A stretch of DNA of 64,000 bases from Leptospiraceae bacterium (GTDB taxonomy: Bacteria; Spirochaetota; Leptospiria; Leptospirales; Leptospiraceae). Location: assembly GCA_016711485.1 (NCBI GenBank), contig JADJSX010000008.1, positions 1 through 64,000 on the forward strand, written 5' to 3'. A program made the translations under genes and the position numbers. This document shows positions 55,242 to 63,905 of the stretch, piece after piece; the first letter of the stretch is position 1, and every line of letters starts with the position of its first letter. The notes under the pieces are model-generated. The model did no database searches. It was not told where the DNA came from and saw nothing but the letters and a program-made list of their open reading frames with translations.

Positions 55242-55850
55242 ATGGCAAAATTAACAAGAAAAATTTTAGGAAATGTCAACGGCGCAGTTGGAGACATTAC
55301 ATTCGCAAACTGGAAAGGCAGAACTGTCATCAAAGCAAAATCAGAAGGTAGTAAGGCAGACCCGACTGTAGCACAGTTACTCGTCCGTGAGAAATTCAAA
55401 GTTCTAACAGAACTTTCGAATGCATTTGTGCAAGTAATCCCGCTTGGTCTAGAATCAGCAGCGATTACCGCTTACAATTTATTTAGGAGATTAAATTTTC
55501 CGGCTATCGAAGGAACGTTAGGCGCATTGACCGTCGACCATGCCATTATTTTGGTCAGTCGTGGTAACTTAGCAACCCTAAATGGATTAGGTTTCGCCGC
55601 AGCTGGTCTAAATATTAACGCTACTTGGAATTTTGGAGACTATGGAGATGCAACAGACACAATCACGCTAGTGGTTTATTGCCCTGACCTGAAAAAGACT
55701 GTTGTTACAACAGGTGCTCTTCGTTCTAGCGGTACAATAGCAATATCTGTTCCAGCAGCCTGGGCGACAAAAGAAGTTCATGCCTATATCTATTCAGGCA
55801 ATGATGAAACAAAAAGTACCTCTCAGTATTTAGGTAGTTTAACAATTTAA
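55242..55850 (+). CDS. DUF6266-like protein
   Basis: AAAGGAAATTATT favours the ATG at 55,242 (MAKLTRKILGNVNGAVGDIT). GNVNGAVGDITFANWKGR is the start typical of DUF6266-type proteins, found in prophage-like clusters. The second half (about 115-200) is beta-rich (TLVVYCPDLKKTV, EVHAYIYSG), suggesting a structural or surface protein. It is followed by a second member of the family. A hairpin CCTCGAAGAAATCGAGG precedes the ribosome binding site, like the one before the SNase gene. Confidence 0.68.
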   Translation: MAKLTRKILGNVNGAVGDITFANWKGRTVIKAKSEGSKADPTVAQLLVREKFKVLTELSNAFVQVIPLGLESAAITAYNLFRRLNFPAIEGTLGALTVDHAIILVSRGNLATLNGLGFAAAGLNINATWNFGDYGDATDTITLVVYCPDLKKTVVTTGALRSSGTIAISVPAAWATKEVHAYIYSGNDETKSTSQYLGSLTI

Positions 55851-55856
55851 GTAAGT

Positions 55857-55890
55857 AATCCCCCTTTGTCCACTTTCGCAAAGGGGGATT
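55857..55890 (+). terminator. GC-rich hairpin between the two DUF6266-like genes
   Basis: CCCCCTTTG and CAAAGGGGG pair around an approximately 11-base loop, followed by ATTCTTCG. There is no long T run, so it may be a weak terminator, a processing site or part of the leader of the next gene. Confidence 0.4.
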
Positions 55891-55917
55891 CTTCGAGCCT
55901 ACTTATTGGTATTCACT

Positions 55918-56484
55918 ATGGCAAAACTATCTAAACAAACAAATAACAATCTTCATGGTAAACTTGGAAATGTCGTTTACTATGAATTAAACGGTAAATC
56001 CTGTGTCCGCAGTTTACCAACAACTTACAAAGATAAAAAAAGCGAAAAACAATTATTACATAGAAAACGGATCGCTACATTCGGACAATTATTTCAACTC
56101 TTTCGACCTGCTATTCGATTGGATGTCAAAAAAAAGCATCAAAATCAATCCAGTCTCTTTTTACAATTAAACTGGGTAAATGTAATCGTACACGATTTAA
56201 ACTCGGTTCAAATTAATTTTGAACAAATTATTTTATGTAATCAGATACATATTAAACTTCTGAATTTAGTTGTAACTCCGTTTCCTGAAAAAGTCACATT
56301 CGAATGGGATGCGGATAATGTATTGGATGATTCCTTTTTGGTTCTTTGTGCAGTCTATTGCAAAGGCATACAAGAAGTATACACAAGCGAAGTTAAACGA
56401 AATGCGTTGTCTACCTTTGTAAATCTTCCTTCCGGTGCAGGGGAAATTGCTACCTATACCTACACTTACAGGAGAGCACAATGA
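55918..56484 (+). CDS. DUF6266-like protein, second copy
   Basis: From the ATG at 55,918: MAKLSKQTNNNLHGKLGNVVYYELNGKSCVRS, the same opening plan as the gene at 55,242 (MAKL..GNVNG..GDITF). The middle has a helical section (LFQLFRPAIRLDVKKKH) and the end is beta-rich (FLVLCAVYCKGIQEVYTSE). Overall similarity to the first copy is low. It ends overlapping the start of the next gene (ATGA), so it belongs to the same operon. Confidence 0.62.
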   Translation: MAKLSKQTNNNLHGKLGNVVYYELNGKSCVRSLPTTYKDKKSEKQLLHRKRIATFGQLFQLFRPAIRLDVKKKHQNQSSLFLQLNWVNVIVHDLNSVQINFEQIILCNQIHIKLLNLVVTPFPEKVTFEWDADNVLDDSFLVLCAVYCKGIQEVYTSEVKRNALSTFVNLPSGAGEIATYTYTYRRAQ

Positions 56485-57323
56485 CAGAAATACTTCTCAA
56501 TATCAAAAAGAATATCTACGAGTTATTGTCTGCTATTTTGTTAATTGGTTTGTTTTATGCGAAGAACAAACTCGTTCACGATTATTTCAGTTACAGGGGA
56601 GTGTTTCAATCCATTCGGTTTAAGATTTTTAAAATCGAAAAACTCTCTCAACTCTTAGTTCTCTCCAATGCGGATCGTTGTGTATTATACGAATTAGCTG
56701 GAGATACTTTTATTCCCACTGCTTTTAGTTTAAGAGATGGAATTAGTTTTCAACATGGAGAAAGCATCGACAAAGATGATTCGCTCTTTGATTGGTCAAG
56801 TAAAAAGGAATATGTTTGGAATGAGGTTACTAAGTATTTACCTGTATCCTCTCTCAACTCTTGTAAATCAATTCTTTATTCTTTGATTAAAACTAATAAT
56901 GGGACACCAGCAGCTATTCTAATGCTGCACTATGTATTTAAAGCGGAAACAAACACAAACTTTGCATTACTCAATGCATACAGATTAAAAATTAAGGACA
57001 TTATAAATATGGAAAAAGAAGATTCCAAAAAACTAATCGGAGTTCTAATCTCATTTCTTACGAAATTAGTAGACCTCATCACAATCAAAAATATTTTACG
57101 GATTGCTCTTATGGTTTTAAACATTCGAGTAATTCAAGCAGAACTTGCCAGGGAGGGGCATACACTCATTACCCTTCCTATTTTCGGTATGACATCGGAT
57201 ATTCCGCTTGTCTTACTTCTTTTCTTTGCTGCTGTTGCCAATTCTGGTATCTTAGAGGGACTAATCTTTCTCTATGCCAAGTTTTTAGAAGGTAGATTAA
57301 AACCAAAAAGGAGAAGAACATGA
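56481..57323 (+). CDS. Membrane protein with a GAF-like middle part, possible holin partner
   Basis: Among 280 residues there is an N-terminal span (YELLSAILLIGLFYAK), a soluble section with a GAF-like look (LLVLSNADRCVLYELAG, AAILMLHYVFKAE) and two C-terminal spans (LVDLITIKNILRIALMVL; IPLVLLLFFAAVANSGIL), ending in a basic tail. It overlaps by four bases with both neighbours. In a phage-like operon just upstream of a peptidase such a protein could act as a holin or anchor, but that is inference. Confidence 0.5.
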   Translation: MTEILLNIKKNIYELLSAILLIGLFYAKNKLVHDYFSYRGVFQSIRFKIFKIEKLSQLLVLSNADRCVLYELAGDTFIPTAFSLRDGISFQHGESIDKDDSLFDWSSKKEYVWNEVTKYLPVSSLNSCKSILYSLIKTNNGTPAAILMLHYVFKAETNTNFALLNAYRLKIKDIINMEKEDSKKLIGVLISFLTKLVDLITIKNILRIALMVLNIRVIQAELAREGHTLITLPIFGMTSDIPLVLLLFFAAVANSGILEGLIFLYAKFLEGRLKPKRRRT

Positions 57324-57730
57324 ATGACAAACAGATTATTTCTCCCACTGGTAAATCACTTCGGATCATGGATCATTTTGGGTCTGGACTCTACAATGCT
57401 CCAAGAGGATCAGTAAAACATAACGGAGTAGATTTTCTTTGCGACCCCGGACAAATCATATTAGCCCCTGTGGATGGTGTTATTATTCGAATTGCCTATC
57501 CTTATGCTAAACATCAATATACAGGAGTGCTGATAGAAAATGACTCTCTAAGTCTCAAGATGTTCTACTTCGCTCCGGACAAAAAAATCATCGGAAAAAA
57601 AGTCTCTCGTGGACAGCGTATTGGTATTGCGCAAGATATTTCGAAACTGTACAACACAGGTAAAAAAAAGATGCTACCACATATTCACCTACAAATAGAA
57701 AGCATCGATCCTATGATATTAATTCTATAA
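57320..57730 (+). CDS. M23-family metallopeptidase (endolysin-like)
   Basis: The 136-residue protein has the peptidase M23 zinc motifs: VKHNGVDFLC (H..D) near residue 35 and HIHLQI (HxH) near residue 123, with AP-DG-I-RI between. There is no signal peptide, so a phage-style holin could release it, or it may act from within the cytoplasm side. It would cut peptide cross-links in peptidoglycan. It is the last gene of the overlapping run. Confidence 0.82.
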   Translation: MNDKQIISPTGKSLRIMDHFGSGLYNAPRGSVKHNGVDFLCDPGQIILAPVDGVIIRIAYPYAKHQYTGVLIENDSLSLKMFYFAPDKKIIGKKVSRGQRIGIAQDISKLYNTGKKKMLPHIHLQIESIDPMILIL

Positions 57731-57917
57731 AATAGAAAACTATGATACTTGAGACTAGCAACAGAATATTAGAAAATGCTAATGAATTAATAATCTAGCC
57801 CGCGGCAGCTGCCCTACTCACTTGAACGCTGGCCTAACCTGAACTCAATCATTGCTTTTGAGAAGCAATGATAATAGCGATAGCGTAAGGTGAATCAATA
57901 AATCAGTATTCTTTTTT

Positions 57918-57943
57918 GAGGATGGGCAACCGTCCTCTTTTTT
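57918..57943 (+). terminator. Rho-independent terminator
   Basis: An eight-pair stem (GAGGATGG/CCGTCCTC, one G-T pair) with a GCAA loop is followed directly by a run of T. It lies about 190 bases after the M23 peptidase gene. Confidence 0.75.
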
Positions 57944-57992
57944 TAATTTTTCAAATGCAAAAAGGTCTTAATGGAGCATTTGCAGCGTGTTA
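57944..57992. repeat. 49-bp repeat, copy 1
   Basis: TAATTTTTCAAATGCAAAAA followed by GGTCTTAATGGAGCATTTGC and AGCGTGTTA recurs exactly at 61,333-61,381. In both places GGGCTTTCTTTTCTTTTTT follows a little later. It contains a short palindrome, CAAATGC..GCATTTG. Confidence 0.75.
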
Positions 57993-58345
57993 TTTCCAAA
58001 AATGCCGCTGTTAAACCGCCCCCAGCTCTGATGGAGCTGTCTAGCAAACCTCCGCTCCTACCGCCTGATGGCTATCGGAGCTACGTTGGGCTTTCTTTTC
58101 TTTTTTGCTTACTTTTTTCTTTTCTTTCCCATATCAAACTGCGACCGAGCAGTTTGGGGATGAACAGAGTGAATGGGCGGAAAAAGAAAAAAGTAAGATT
58201 ACTCTGGGACGAAGTAGTTTGGCGACTTGACAAAGTCGCACTATTTTGCGTAAAATCAGTTATTAGGATTATTTCAAAGGGAATACATCGAGAAAAACGA
58301 AAGAAATAGTACTGACAGTCTGACTAATTATAAAACCATGAATTT

Positions 58346-59239
58346 GTGAAGAGTAAAAGTATTTTTTTTAGCGTATTGGTATTTCTTTTTATTTGTGTTC
58401 CTTTGTTCAGTCAGGCAAAAGTAGAGAAGTCAAATCCTAAGGATGCATTTGTCGAGGAAGACGAAGATTCACCTGCGGTCGATTTGTTCCGAAAAAGAGA
58501 GTTTGAACTAGGAATTCGATATGGAATTGGCTATAAACCAGAAGATAGGTTTGAGTCTCAACTGAAAAATTATAAGTCTGAATCTTCTCCTCTTGTGTAT
58601 AGTTTTACGCAAGTAAGTCCTTTTCGAAATACTGCAAACGCAGAGTTTTTGGCGAGAATTCGTTTGTATGAAAATTCAAAAGTTGGATTTGTTTATGGAA
58701 ATGCACAATTTAATCGTTTCTATTTAAATGAGATTACTAGTATTTATACGCCTAACGTATATACTGCGACACGATTAAATTTTAATCTTAGAGTAGAATA
58801 TTTTTTTTTGGCATACTACCATGAATTTAAATTTAAAAATTTTTATATTGAAGCTGGTATGGGAATGGGAGTAAATACAATCACTTGGAAAACGGACGGA
58901 AATATTTTTTCAAGGAATGAATATACACCACAAGATGGATTTATGGTGGGCAATGGACTTGGTTATAAACTAGAACTTTCGCTTAATAAAAAAATTACAA
59001 ATTTTTGGATTTTGCAATTTGGAGGGTTTTATAACTATTATACGACACCTTCCTTTAATGGTACATTTAATGATCAGAGTGGTTCTTTTTATATTAGATC
59101 AGACGGGACAGTTGCACCACTTTCCTCATCAGAATTTAGAGATACGATTATAGATACTAATTTTGCATCTAGACAATTGGATATGAGGGCAGGTAATATT
59201 GTTTTATTTGTTTCGAGTATTTTTCGTTTTTCACTTTGA
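58346..59239 (+). CDS. Outer-membrane beta-barrel-like protein
   Basis: A GTG start (58,346) leads to a basic N terminus and signal peptide (FFSVLVFLFICVPLFSQA), then an acidic linker and a beta-rich body with alternating aromatic residues (FELGIRYGIGYK, VGFVYGNAQFNRFYL, EYFFLAYYHEFKFKNFYIEAG, WILQFGGFYNYYT). It ends in SSIFRFSL, a typical barrel C-terminal strand. It is likely in the outer membrane; ligand or role unknown. The ribosome binding site is weak. Confidence 0.68.
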   Translation: MKSKSIFFSVLVFLFICVPLFSQAKVEKSNPKDAFVEEDEDSPAVDLFRKREFELGIRYGIGYKPEDRFESQLKNYKSESSPLVYSFTQVSPFRNTANAEFLARIRLYENSKVGFVYGNAQFNRFYLNEITSIYTPNVYTATRLNFNLRVEYFFLAYYHEFKFKNFYIEAGMGMGVNTITWKTDGNIFSRNEYTPQDGFMVGNGLGYKLELSLNKKITNFWILQFGGFYNYYTTPSFNGTFNDQSGSFYIRSDGTVAPLSSSEFRDTIIDTNFASRQLDMRAGNIVLFVSSIFRFSL

Positions 59240-59351
59240 ATTTCTTTTCAATTTTCAAATTGTAATTATATCTGTCCGTTTAAAAATAGGTTTATATTTA
59301 ATATGTCTTTTTGCAAATTAAATTAGAGATAGTTGTTCTTGTATTGATATT

Positions 59352-60434
59352 ATGATTCGATGGATTTTATTAATTATAATTTTTGCTTTCTTTATTAATT
59401 GTGAAGAAGAAAATTCTATTAAGGCTAAGAATGATTATCTTTCCGTCTCTTATGCATTATCAAAAAAAAATCTAGAAAATAATTCTACTAATATTGCAGA
59501 TCATAATAAACTAGAAGTTCAAATTAGTCTCTATCGAAAAATTCATAATGACGCACTTGCACTTTACAAAGGGAAAAAATATTTAGACTCCGTAGGTAAG
59601 TTTGAAGAGGCATTGGATATTCACATCGAACCAGAAACCTATTACCACTATGGAAAAAGCCTTATGAGTATTGGTAAATTTTCGGAAGCAATTAAAGCGT
59701 ATGAATTAGCAGACATACTTGAATATGAAAATAAAATCAATTTATACTACAATATTGCCTGTGCTTATAGTCTTTCAAATGAGCCGGAATTCGCTATAAA
59801 ATATTTGTATTTATCAATTTTAAAGGGGTTTAAGTTTTTTTCAATTTTAGATCAGGATTCAAATCTAACTTATATACGTAAAAATCCAAAATGGAAACAG
59901 ATTTTATTACATATTACTTCGGATAAATTATCAACTAAGAATCCAAAGGAATTTTTAACAAATCAAACTAAAAAAATAAAATTAAAAAGTAATTCTAAAA
60001 CATATATTTACGGAAGTAACGGAGAAGATTCAGATAATATTGAAATAGAACTTTTTGATGGGATGGCTTTTTACAGAGAAGAGACCGTAGAAAAAGAAGG
60101 TCATACAGTCATTAAATTAATGGTAGGTACTTATAAAATTCAAAAAGACTCCTTAGTTATAGAATTAAAAAAAGGGAAACAAGAAACCAATAATTCTAAT
60201 GATTTATCATCCAACGGAGTTAAACTTTCTATGCTTCAGCCAGTTTCGTTTGAATTGATATATAAAGATAATTTAAACGGATTTATGAAAAATGATTTTG
60301 TTATATATGGGGATGATGAGGTGTATGCGTTGGATAAAAAAAATTGTGCTTATATAAAGGACGAAGAAAAAATAAATCAGTGTGATGATTGTATAAAGCA
60401 GTATGAGCAGAAAGGATATTTCTGCGCATACTAG
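59352..60434 (+). CDS. TPR lipoprotein
   Basis: The N terminus ILLIIIFAFFINCEEE has a lipobox cysteine at residue 17. TPR helices occupy residues about 65-170 (ALYKGKKYLDSVGKFEEALD, YYHYGKSLMSIGKFSEAIKAYE, IACAYSLSNEPEFAIKYLYL). The C-terminal part is beta-like with Cys residues near the end (NCAYIKDEEKINQCDDC..GYFCAY). It is likely an envelope scaffold. It converges with the MORN gene with 14 bases between stops. Confidence 0.7.
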   Translation: MIRWILLIIIFAFFINCEEENSIKAKNDYLSVSYALSKKNLENNSTNIADHNKLEVQISLYRKIHNDALALYKGKKYLDSVGKFEEALDIHIEPETYYHYGKSLMSIGKFSEAIKAYELADILEYENKINLYYNIACAYSLSNEPEFAIKYLYLSILKGFKFFSILDQDSNLTYIRKNPKWKQILLHITSDKLSTKNPKEFLTNQTKKIKLKSNSKTYIYGSNGEDSDNIEIELFDGMAFYREETVEKEGHTVIKLMVGTYKIQKDSLVIELKKGKQETNNSNDLSSNGVKLSMLQPVSFELIYKDNLNGFMKNDFVIYGDDEVYALDKKNCAYIKDEEKINQCDDCIKQYEQKGYFCAY

Positions 60435-60448
60435 TAGTTAACCTAAAA

Positions 60449-61072
60449 TTATTTTACTGGCTGACCATCTTTGAATGGACCGTCAAATATAACTTTACCG
60501 TCTTTTTCTTTTACAACACCTTTACCGTTTAATAAATCGTCTTTAAAATCACCGGTATAAGTTCTTCCTTGTCGAGTGGTAAATGTACCGTTGCCGTTAA
60601 ATTTTCCGTCTGTGAACCAACCAACATATTTAGTGCCTTTTGAACCGATGAGAGTTCCGAAGCCATTAAATTTGCCATTTTTCATTTGGCCATCGTATTG
60701 GTCTCCGTTTGCGTATTTATAAACTCCGTTTCCGTTCATTTCTCCATCTTTGAAATCACCAGTGTAACTATCACCATTTGCAAAAGTAAGAGTTCCTTTT
60801 CCGTTAAATTTTTCATTTTTAAATTGTCCTTGGTATTTACTTCCATCAGAAAAGCCTATCATACCTTCTCCGTTTTTGCAATCACCAATACATTCTCCGG
60901 CAGCTAGTGCACGAGATGCATCTGTTGCAGCAGATTTAGGTTCAGCAGGCTTTGGTTCATTTTTAGGTGTAGGTGGTTCTGGTTTTTTTTCCCCAGAAGA
61001 ACAGTTCGTAAGGGTAGTCATTGCCAATAAGGCCAATACTAAAGTTAATAGTATGCTTCTTTTAAAATTCAT
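60449..61072 (-). CDS. MORN-repeat lipoprotein
   Basis: AAAGGAG seven bases before the ATG at 61,072 sets the start (MNFKRSILLTLV); the longer frame to 61,123 is less likely. A signal peptide ends at a lipobox (MTTLTNCSSG). A Pro/Lys/Ala-rich linker follows, then about six MORN repeats of 22-23 residues (YQGQFKNEKFNGKGTLTFAN, YTGDFKDGEMNGNGVYKYAN and so on). MORN repeats form elongated beta sheets that bind proteins or lipids. No catalytic domain is present. Confidence 0.85.
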   Translation of the reverse strand: MNFKRSILLTLVLALLAMTTLTNCSSGEKKPEPPTPKNEPKPAEPKSAATDASRALAAGECIGDCKNGEGMIGFSDGSKYQGQFKNEKFNGKGTLTFANGDSYTGDFKDGEMNGNGVYKYANGDQYDGQMKNGKFNGFGTLIGSKGTKYVGWFTDGKFNGNGTFTTRQGRTYTGDFKDDLLNGKGVVKEKDGKVIFDGPFKDGQPVK

Positions 61073-61332
61073 ATTAAAAAATCTCCTTTTTTTACAAATA
61101 CGGACAATTATTCGTATTAGCATAAAGTAATTTTATTATAAAATACTATTTGGTCTATCATTTTTCTTTGTCTTTTCATTTACTCATATAGAGTTCGAAA
61201 GCAGTAGTAAAGTCTATTCTCATTTAATGCTAATTTGTCAAGTTGGCTTAAACTTAATTCTATCTAGGTTATTAATGCAATAGTTTTCCTAAAAAACTCA
61301 TAGACAAAAAATTAACAAGGCAGATCTTTTTC

Positions 61333-61381
61333 TAATTTTTCAAATGCAAAAAGGTCTTAATGGAGCATTTGCAGCGTGTTA
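61333..61381. repeat. 49-bp repeat, copy 2
   Basis: Exact copy of 57,944-57,992 in the same orientation, again followed by GGGCTTTCTTTTCTTTTTT. The two copies are 3.4 kb apart and flank three envelope-protein genes. Confidence 0.75.
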
Positions 61382-61427
61382 AGGCAATAAAATCGCTGCT
61401 GCGGGCTTTCTTTTCTTTTTTGGGGGT

Positions 61428-61515
61428 TGTGTAAAAGCATAGATTTCTGAGCGCAGAATGCCAAGAAACCGCATTTCTCTGTGACTCTGTGCCTCCGTGG
61501 CAATGCTTTTACACA
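61428..61515. repeat. CACAGAG-type repeat inside a long hairpin
   Basis: TGTGTAAAAGCAT and ATGCTTTTACACA form 13-bp inverted ends. The interior carries TTTCTCTGTGACTCTGTGCC TCCGTGGCA, a form of the enigmatic GCCACGGAGGCACAGAG repeat that I recall from intergenic regions of many unrelated environmental bacteria. Confidence 0.6.
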
Positions 61516-61827
61516 GTCCCACTAAGTCGAAGTCAAGCCATCCAAGTTTAGATTGGAATTGTAGTTTTAAAAAAATATCGAGATCTAGTTTATCGGTTAC
61601 GGGAGAATCCTAATTAAAATCTCTAGTTTCAAAGGAGCGAGCACCTCAAGATTCACGGAATTTGAAGGAATTGTGTTAATTCTCATATCACTGTGTTAGA
61701 AAATCCTTCTCCATCAGTGAAATTTGCAATGATGTCGATTCTAAAAAAAACTTTTGAGTTGAGATTGGGATATTTGGAAAATCTTGAAATTTTTGATTTT
61801 TGGAATTTGCAAACCGATAGAAATAGA

Positions 61828-62211
61828 ATGAAAAAAAGTATTTTTTTGATTGGTTTATGTTTAGTTAGTCTAGATTTATTTTCCCGATCTACGGTTAATA
61901 CAGGAAAAGCATCTTATTACGCAGATAAGTTTCACGGAAGAAAAACTACATCCGGAGAATTATACGATAAAAGAAAATTTACAGCGGCACATAAAACTTT
62001 GCCTTTTAATACACTTGTAAAAATTACTTCTAAAAAAAATTCAAAGTCAGTCATTGTGCGAATCAACGATCGAGGTCCACATGTGAAAGGTAGAATTATT
62101 GACTTATCTCGAATTGCCGCAGAAAAAATTGATTTGGTCAAACATGGATTAGCCCCTGTTTCTTTGACAGTCGTCGGAAAAGGTAAAAGCTCAGAAAATC
62201 CTGCCCAATAA
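61828..62211 (+). CDS. rlpA: RlpA-like septal-ring lytic transglycosylase domain protein
   Basis: The start at 61,828 gives a signal peptide (KKSIFLIGLCLVSLDLFSRS); the frame open from 61,693 would bury it. The mature protein is one double-psi beta-barrel domain: TGKASYYADKFHGRKTTSGELYD, FTAAHKTLPFNTLVKIT, VIVRINDRGPHVKGRIIDLSRIAAEKI. It lacks the C-terminal SPOR domain. RlpA proteins bind or cut denuded peptidoglycan glycans. At 127 residues it is a short family member. Secreted or periplasmic. Confidence 0.85.
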   Translation: MKKSIFLIGLCLVSLDLFSRSTVNTGKASYYADKFHGRKTTSGELYDKRKFTAAHKTLPFNTLVKITSKKNSKSVIVRINDRGPHVKGRIIDLSRIAAEKIDLVKHGLAPVSLTVVGKGKSSENPAQ

Positions 62212-62267
62212 CACAGCTTACGCACAAAAGCGTAAACTGAAGAGACTGGGCAATCAGACATTTACTT

Positions 62268-63779
62268 TTAACTTTTCACTGTGTAGATTTTGATTAATTT
62301 CTCTTTTCCTTTTAGTTGAAAATCACCAAGATTTGTAAATGAAAAATGTTCTTTCGCCAAATCATAAGTATTCTCTCCGAGAAGGATGCGGGTGTCAAAT
62401 TGTTTATTTAACTGTTCTAATCTTGCGGCGACATTTACTTCATCCCCTATGACAGTGTATTCGATTCTATCTTCCGATCCTATGTTTCCAGCTACAACGA
62501 CCCCAGTATTAATTCCAATCCTAGTTTTTAAAATACGATTTTTCCCGAAGGTGCGAGAAGCAGTAATTCTTTCTATTTCTTTTGCGGCTAATATTGCATT
62601 GACTGCATGGTTAGGGTCATCTAGTGGAACATTGAACATAGCGAAAATGGAATCTCCGATAAATTTGTTCACAATTCCTTTGTTTTGTTGGATGATTCCA
62701 ACTAAAACAGAGAAGTATTCGTTTAACATAGTGATGATTTCTTTAGGACTGAGTTCTTCGGAAATGGAAGTATAATCAGCAATATCCGTTACTAGGATTG
62801 TACAGACCCGAACTTCTCCTTCTAGGTTGATTTTTTTATCGAGGATAACAGTTGCTATATCCTTCGTGACATATTTTCCAAATGTATCGCGGATGACTTC
62901 TCTTTCTTTTAATCCTCTCACCATGTGGTTAAATTCTTTTGTGAGAAGTCCAATTTCATCGTCGGTGGTAATAGCAGCTTGTGTGGAAAAATTTCCCTCC
63001 GCAACCTTTTCAATTACTTTTAATAAAGAGTGAATTGGTTTTGTGAAAGAGCGGGTAATTAGAATTACCGCAATGATAGTTCCGATGAAAACTACAAATC
63101 TGTCAATTAAAACGGTTTCTAAGGGACTAAGGCTTGTGAACTGTTTGTATTTATCTTGAATCTCATGTGCCATTTTTAATTCTAAAATTACGAGCAAAGA
63201 AGGAAGAATCACAAGAAAAAAGAATGCAGAAAATAAGTGTAAACCAATCCTTTTTTTTCCAGAAGAATTTTGGGTGTTGAATTTTAAAAAAACTTCTTCC
63301 TTGAGATCGAGTTTAAAATCATTGATTAAAAAATAATTGATGAATGCAGGAAACAGCGCATAAATAAAATATAACGCTGGGAGTATGGAAAGGAAAAAAA
63401 ACTCAGGCGGAATTTGCTCCACCTTAAAGTCATCGGGGTTTTTGAAAATGGTGGGAAAAAAATAAAGTGGCAAAAGAATGAAAGCGCAATATATATTGCC
63501 AATAAAAAAAATCCATAGAGATGAATACCAACTTAGTCTATTAATTCTTTTTTTACTTTCTTCTGTATTTATTCCAGAAAGGAACGCATGATCAATCGGT
63601 TTATAAAAAAAATAAGATCCTATAAAATTCAAAATTACAAACAGAACAAAATGTAAGCTCCCCAGACCAAAAAAAATAGAGAGAGACTTATGATATACAA
63701 AGTAGATGCTGTTAAATGCAACGATAACTGGAAAGATTGAAAGCATTGAGATATAATATCTTTTTTTCATTGTATCCAT
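62268..63779 (-). CDS. HAMP-containing membrane adenylate cyclase
   Basis: The 503-residue protein has six to seven membrane spans in the first 245 residues, a HAMP linker (ITRSFTKPIHSLLKVIEKVA, then GNFSTQ..DEIGLLTKEFN; about 240-300) and a class III cyclase domain (about 320-500): VTDIADYTSISEEL with the metal Asp pair, NKFIGDSIFAMF with the Lys, GINTGVVVAGNIG, and YTVIGDEVNVAARLEQ. It would make cAMP in response to a membrane signal passed through HAMP. AAGGAAAAAACAAAT precedes the first ATG. Confidence 0.9.
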   Translation of the reverse strand: MDTMKKRYYISMLSIFPVIVAFNSIYFVYHKSLSIFFGLGSLHFVLFVILNFIGSYFFYKPIDHAFLSGINTEESKKRINRLSWYSSLWIFFIGNIYCAFILLPLYFFPTIFKNPDDFKVEQIPPEFFFLSILPALYFIYALFPAFINYFLINDFKLDLKEEVFLKFNTQNSSGKKRIGLHLFSAFFFLVILPSLLVILELKMAHEIQDKYKQFTSLSPLETVLIDRFVVFIGTIIAVILITRSFTKPIHSLLKVIEKVAEGNFSTQAAITTDDEIGLLTKEFNHMVRGLKEREVIRDTFGKYVTKDIATVILDKKINLEGEVRVCTILVTDIADYTSISEELSPKEIITMLNEYFSVLVGIIQQNKGIVNKFIGDSIFAMFNVPLDDPNHAVNAILAAKEIERITASRTFGKNRILKTRIGINTGVVVAGNIGSEDRIEYTVIGDEVNVAARLEQLNKQFDTRILLGENTYDLAKEHFSFTNLGDFQLKGKEKLIKIYTVKS

Positions 63780-63905
63780 ATTTGTTTTTTCCTTATTATT
63801 GTGAACGCAAATTCTTTTTAATAACTCACTTTACGCTAACGCTATTAATTCATTAGATTCTTCTAATATTGAGAATTTCACTTTAAATTCCATAATTTCC
63901 GACTT
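63780..63905. other. Spacer between divergent genes
   Basis: It lies between the minus-strand cyclase and a plus-strand frame at the edge and probably holds both promoters. TCACTTTACGCTAACGCTATTA (about 63,826) is an imperfect inverted counterpart of TAATAGCGATAGCGTAAGG at 57,872, hinting at a dispersed repeat. Confidence 0.35.

Larger units (their letters stand above)
57731..58345. other. Intergenic region with hairpins, a terminator and a repeat
   Basis: A hairpin TCATTGCTT..AAGCAATGA is at 57,849-57,871. GAGGATGG-GCAA-CCGTCCTC followed by a T run at 57,918-57,943 is a rho-independent terminator for the phage-like operon. The 49-bp repeat begins at 57,944. A large inverted repeat (CTTACTTTTTTC at 58,108 with GAAAAAAGTAAG at 58,186) encloses AAACTGCGACCGAGCAGTTT. 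No gene is seen. Confidence 0.6.
61073..61827. other. Intergenic region with repeats between MORN and RlpA genes
   Basis: It contains the second copy of the 49-bp repeat (61,333-61,381), the inverted pair TGTGTAAAAGCAT (61,428-61,440) and ATGCTTTTACACA (61,503-61,515), and between them TTTCTCTGTGACTCTGTGCC with TCCGTGGCA (61,474-61,502). The region 61,073-61,330 would hold the promoter of the MORN gene. No gene is supported. Confidence 0.6.

Noticed and set aside
57971..58309. 112-codon frame in the intergenic region after the phage-like operon
   Set aside because: It runs through the 49-bp repeat and a large inverted repeat; composition is unlike a protein and no ribosome binding site is seen.
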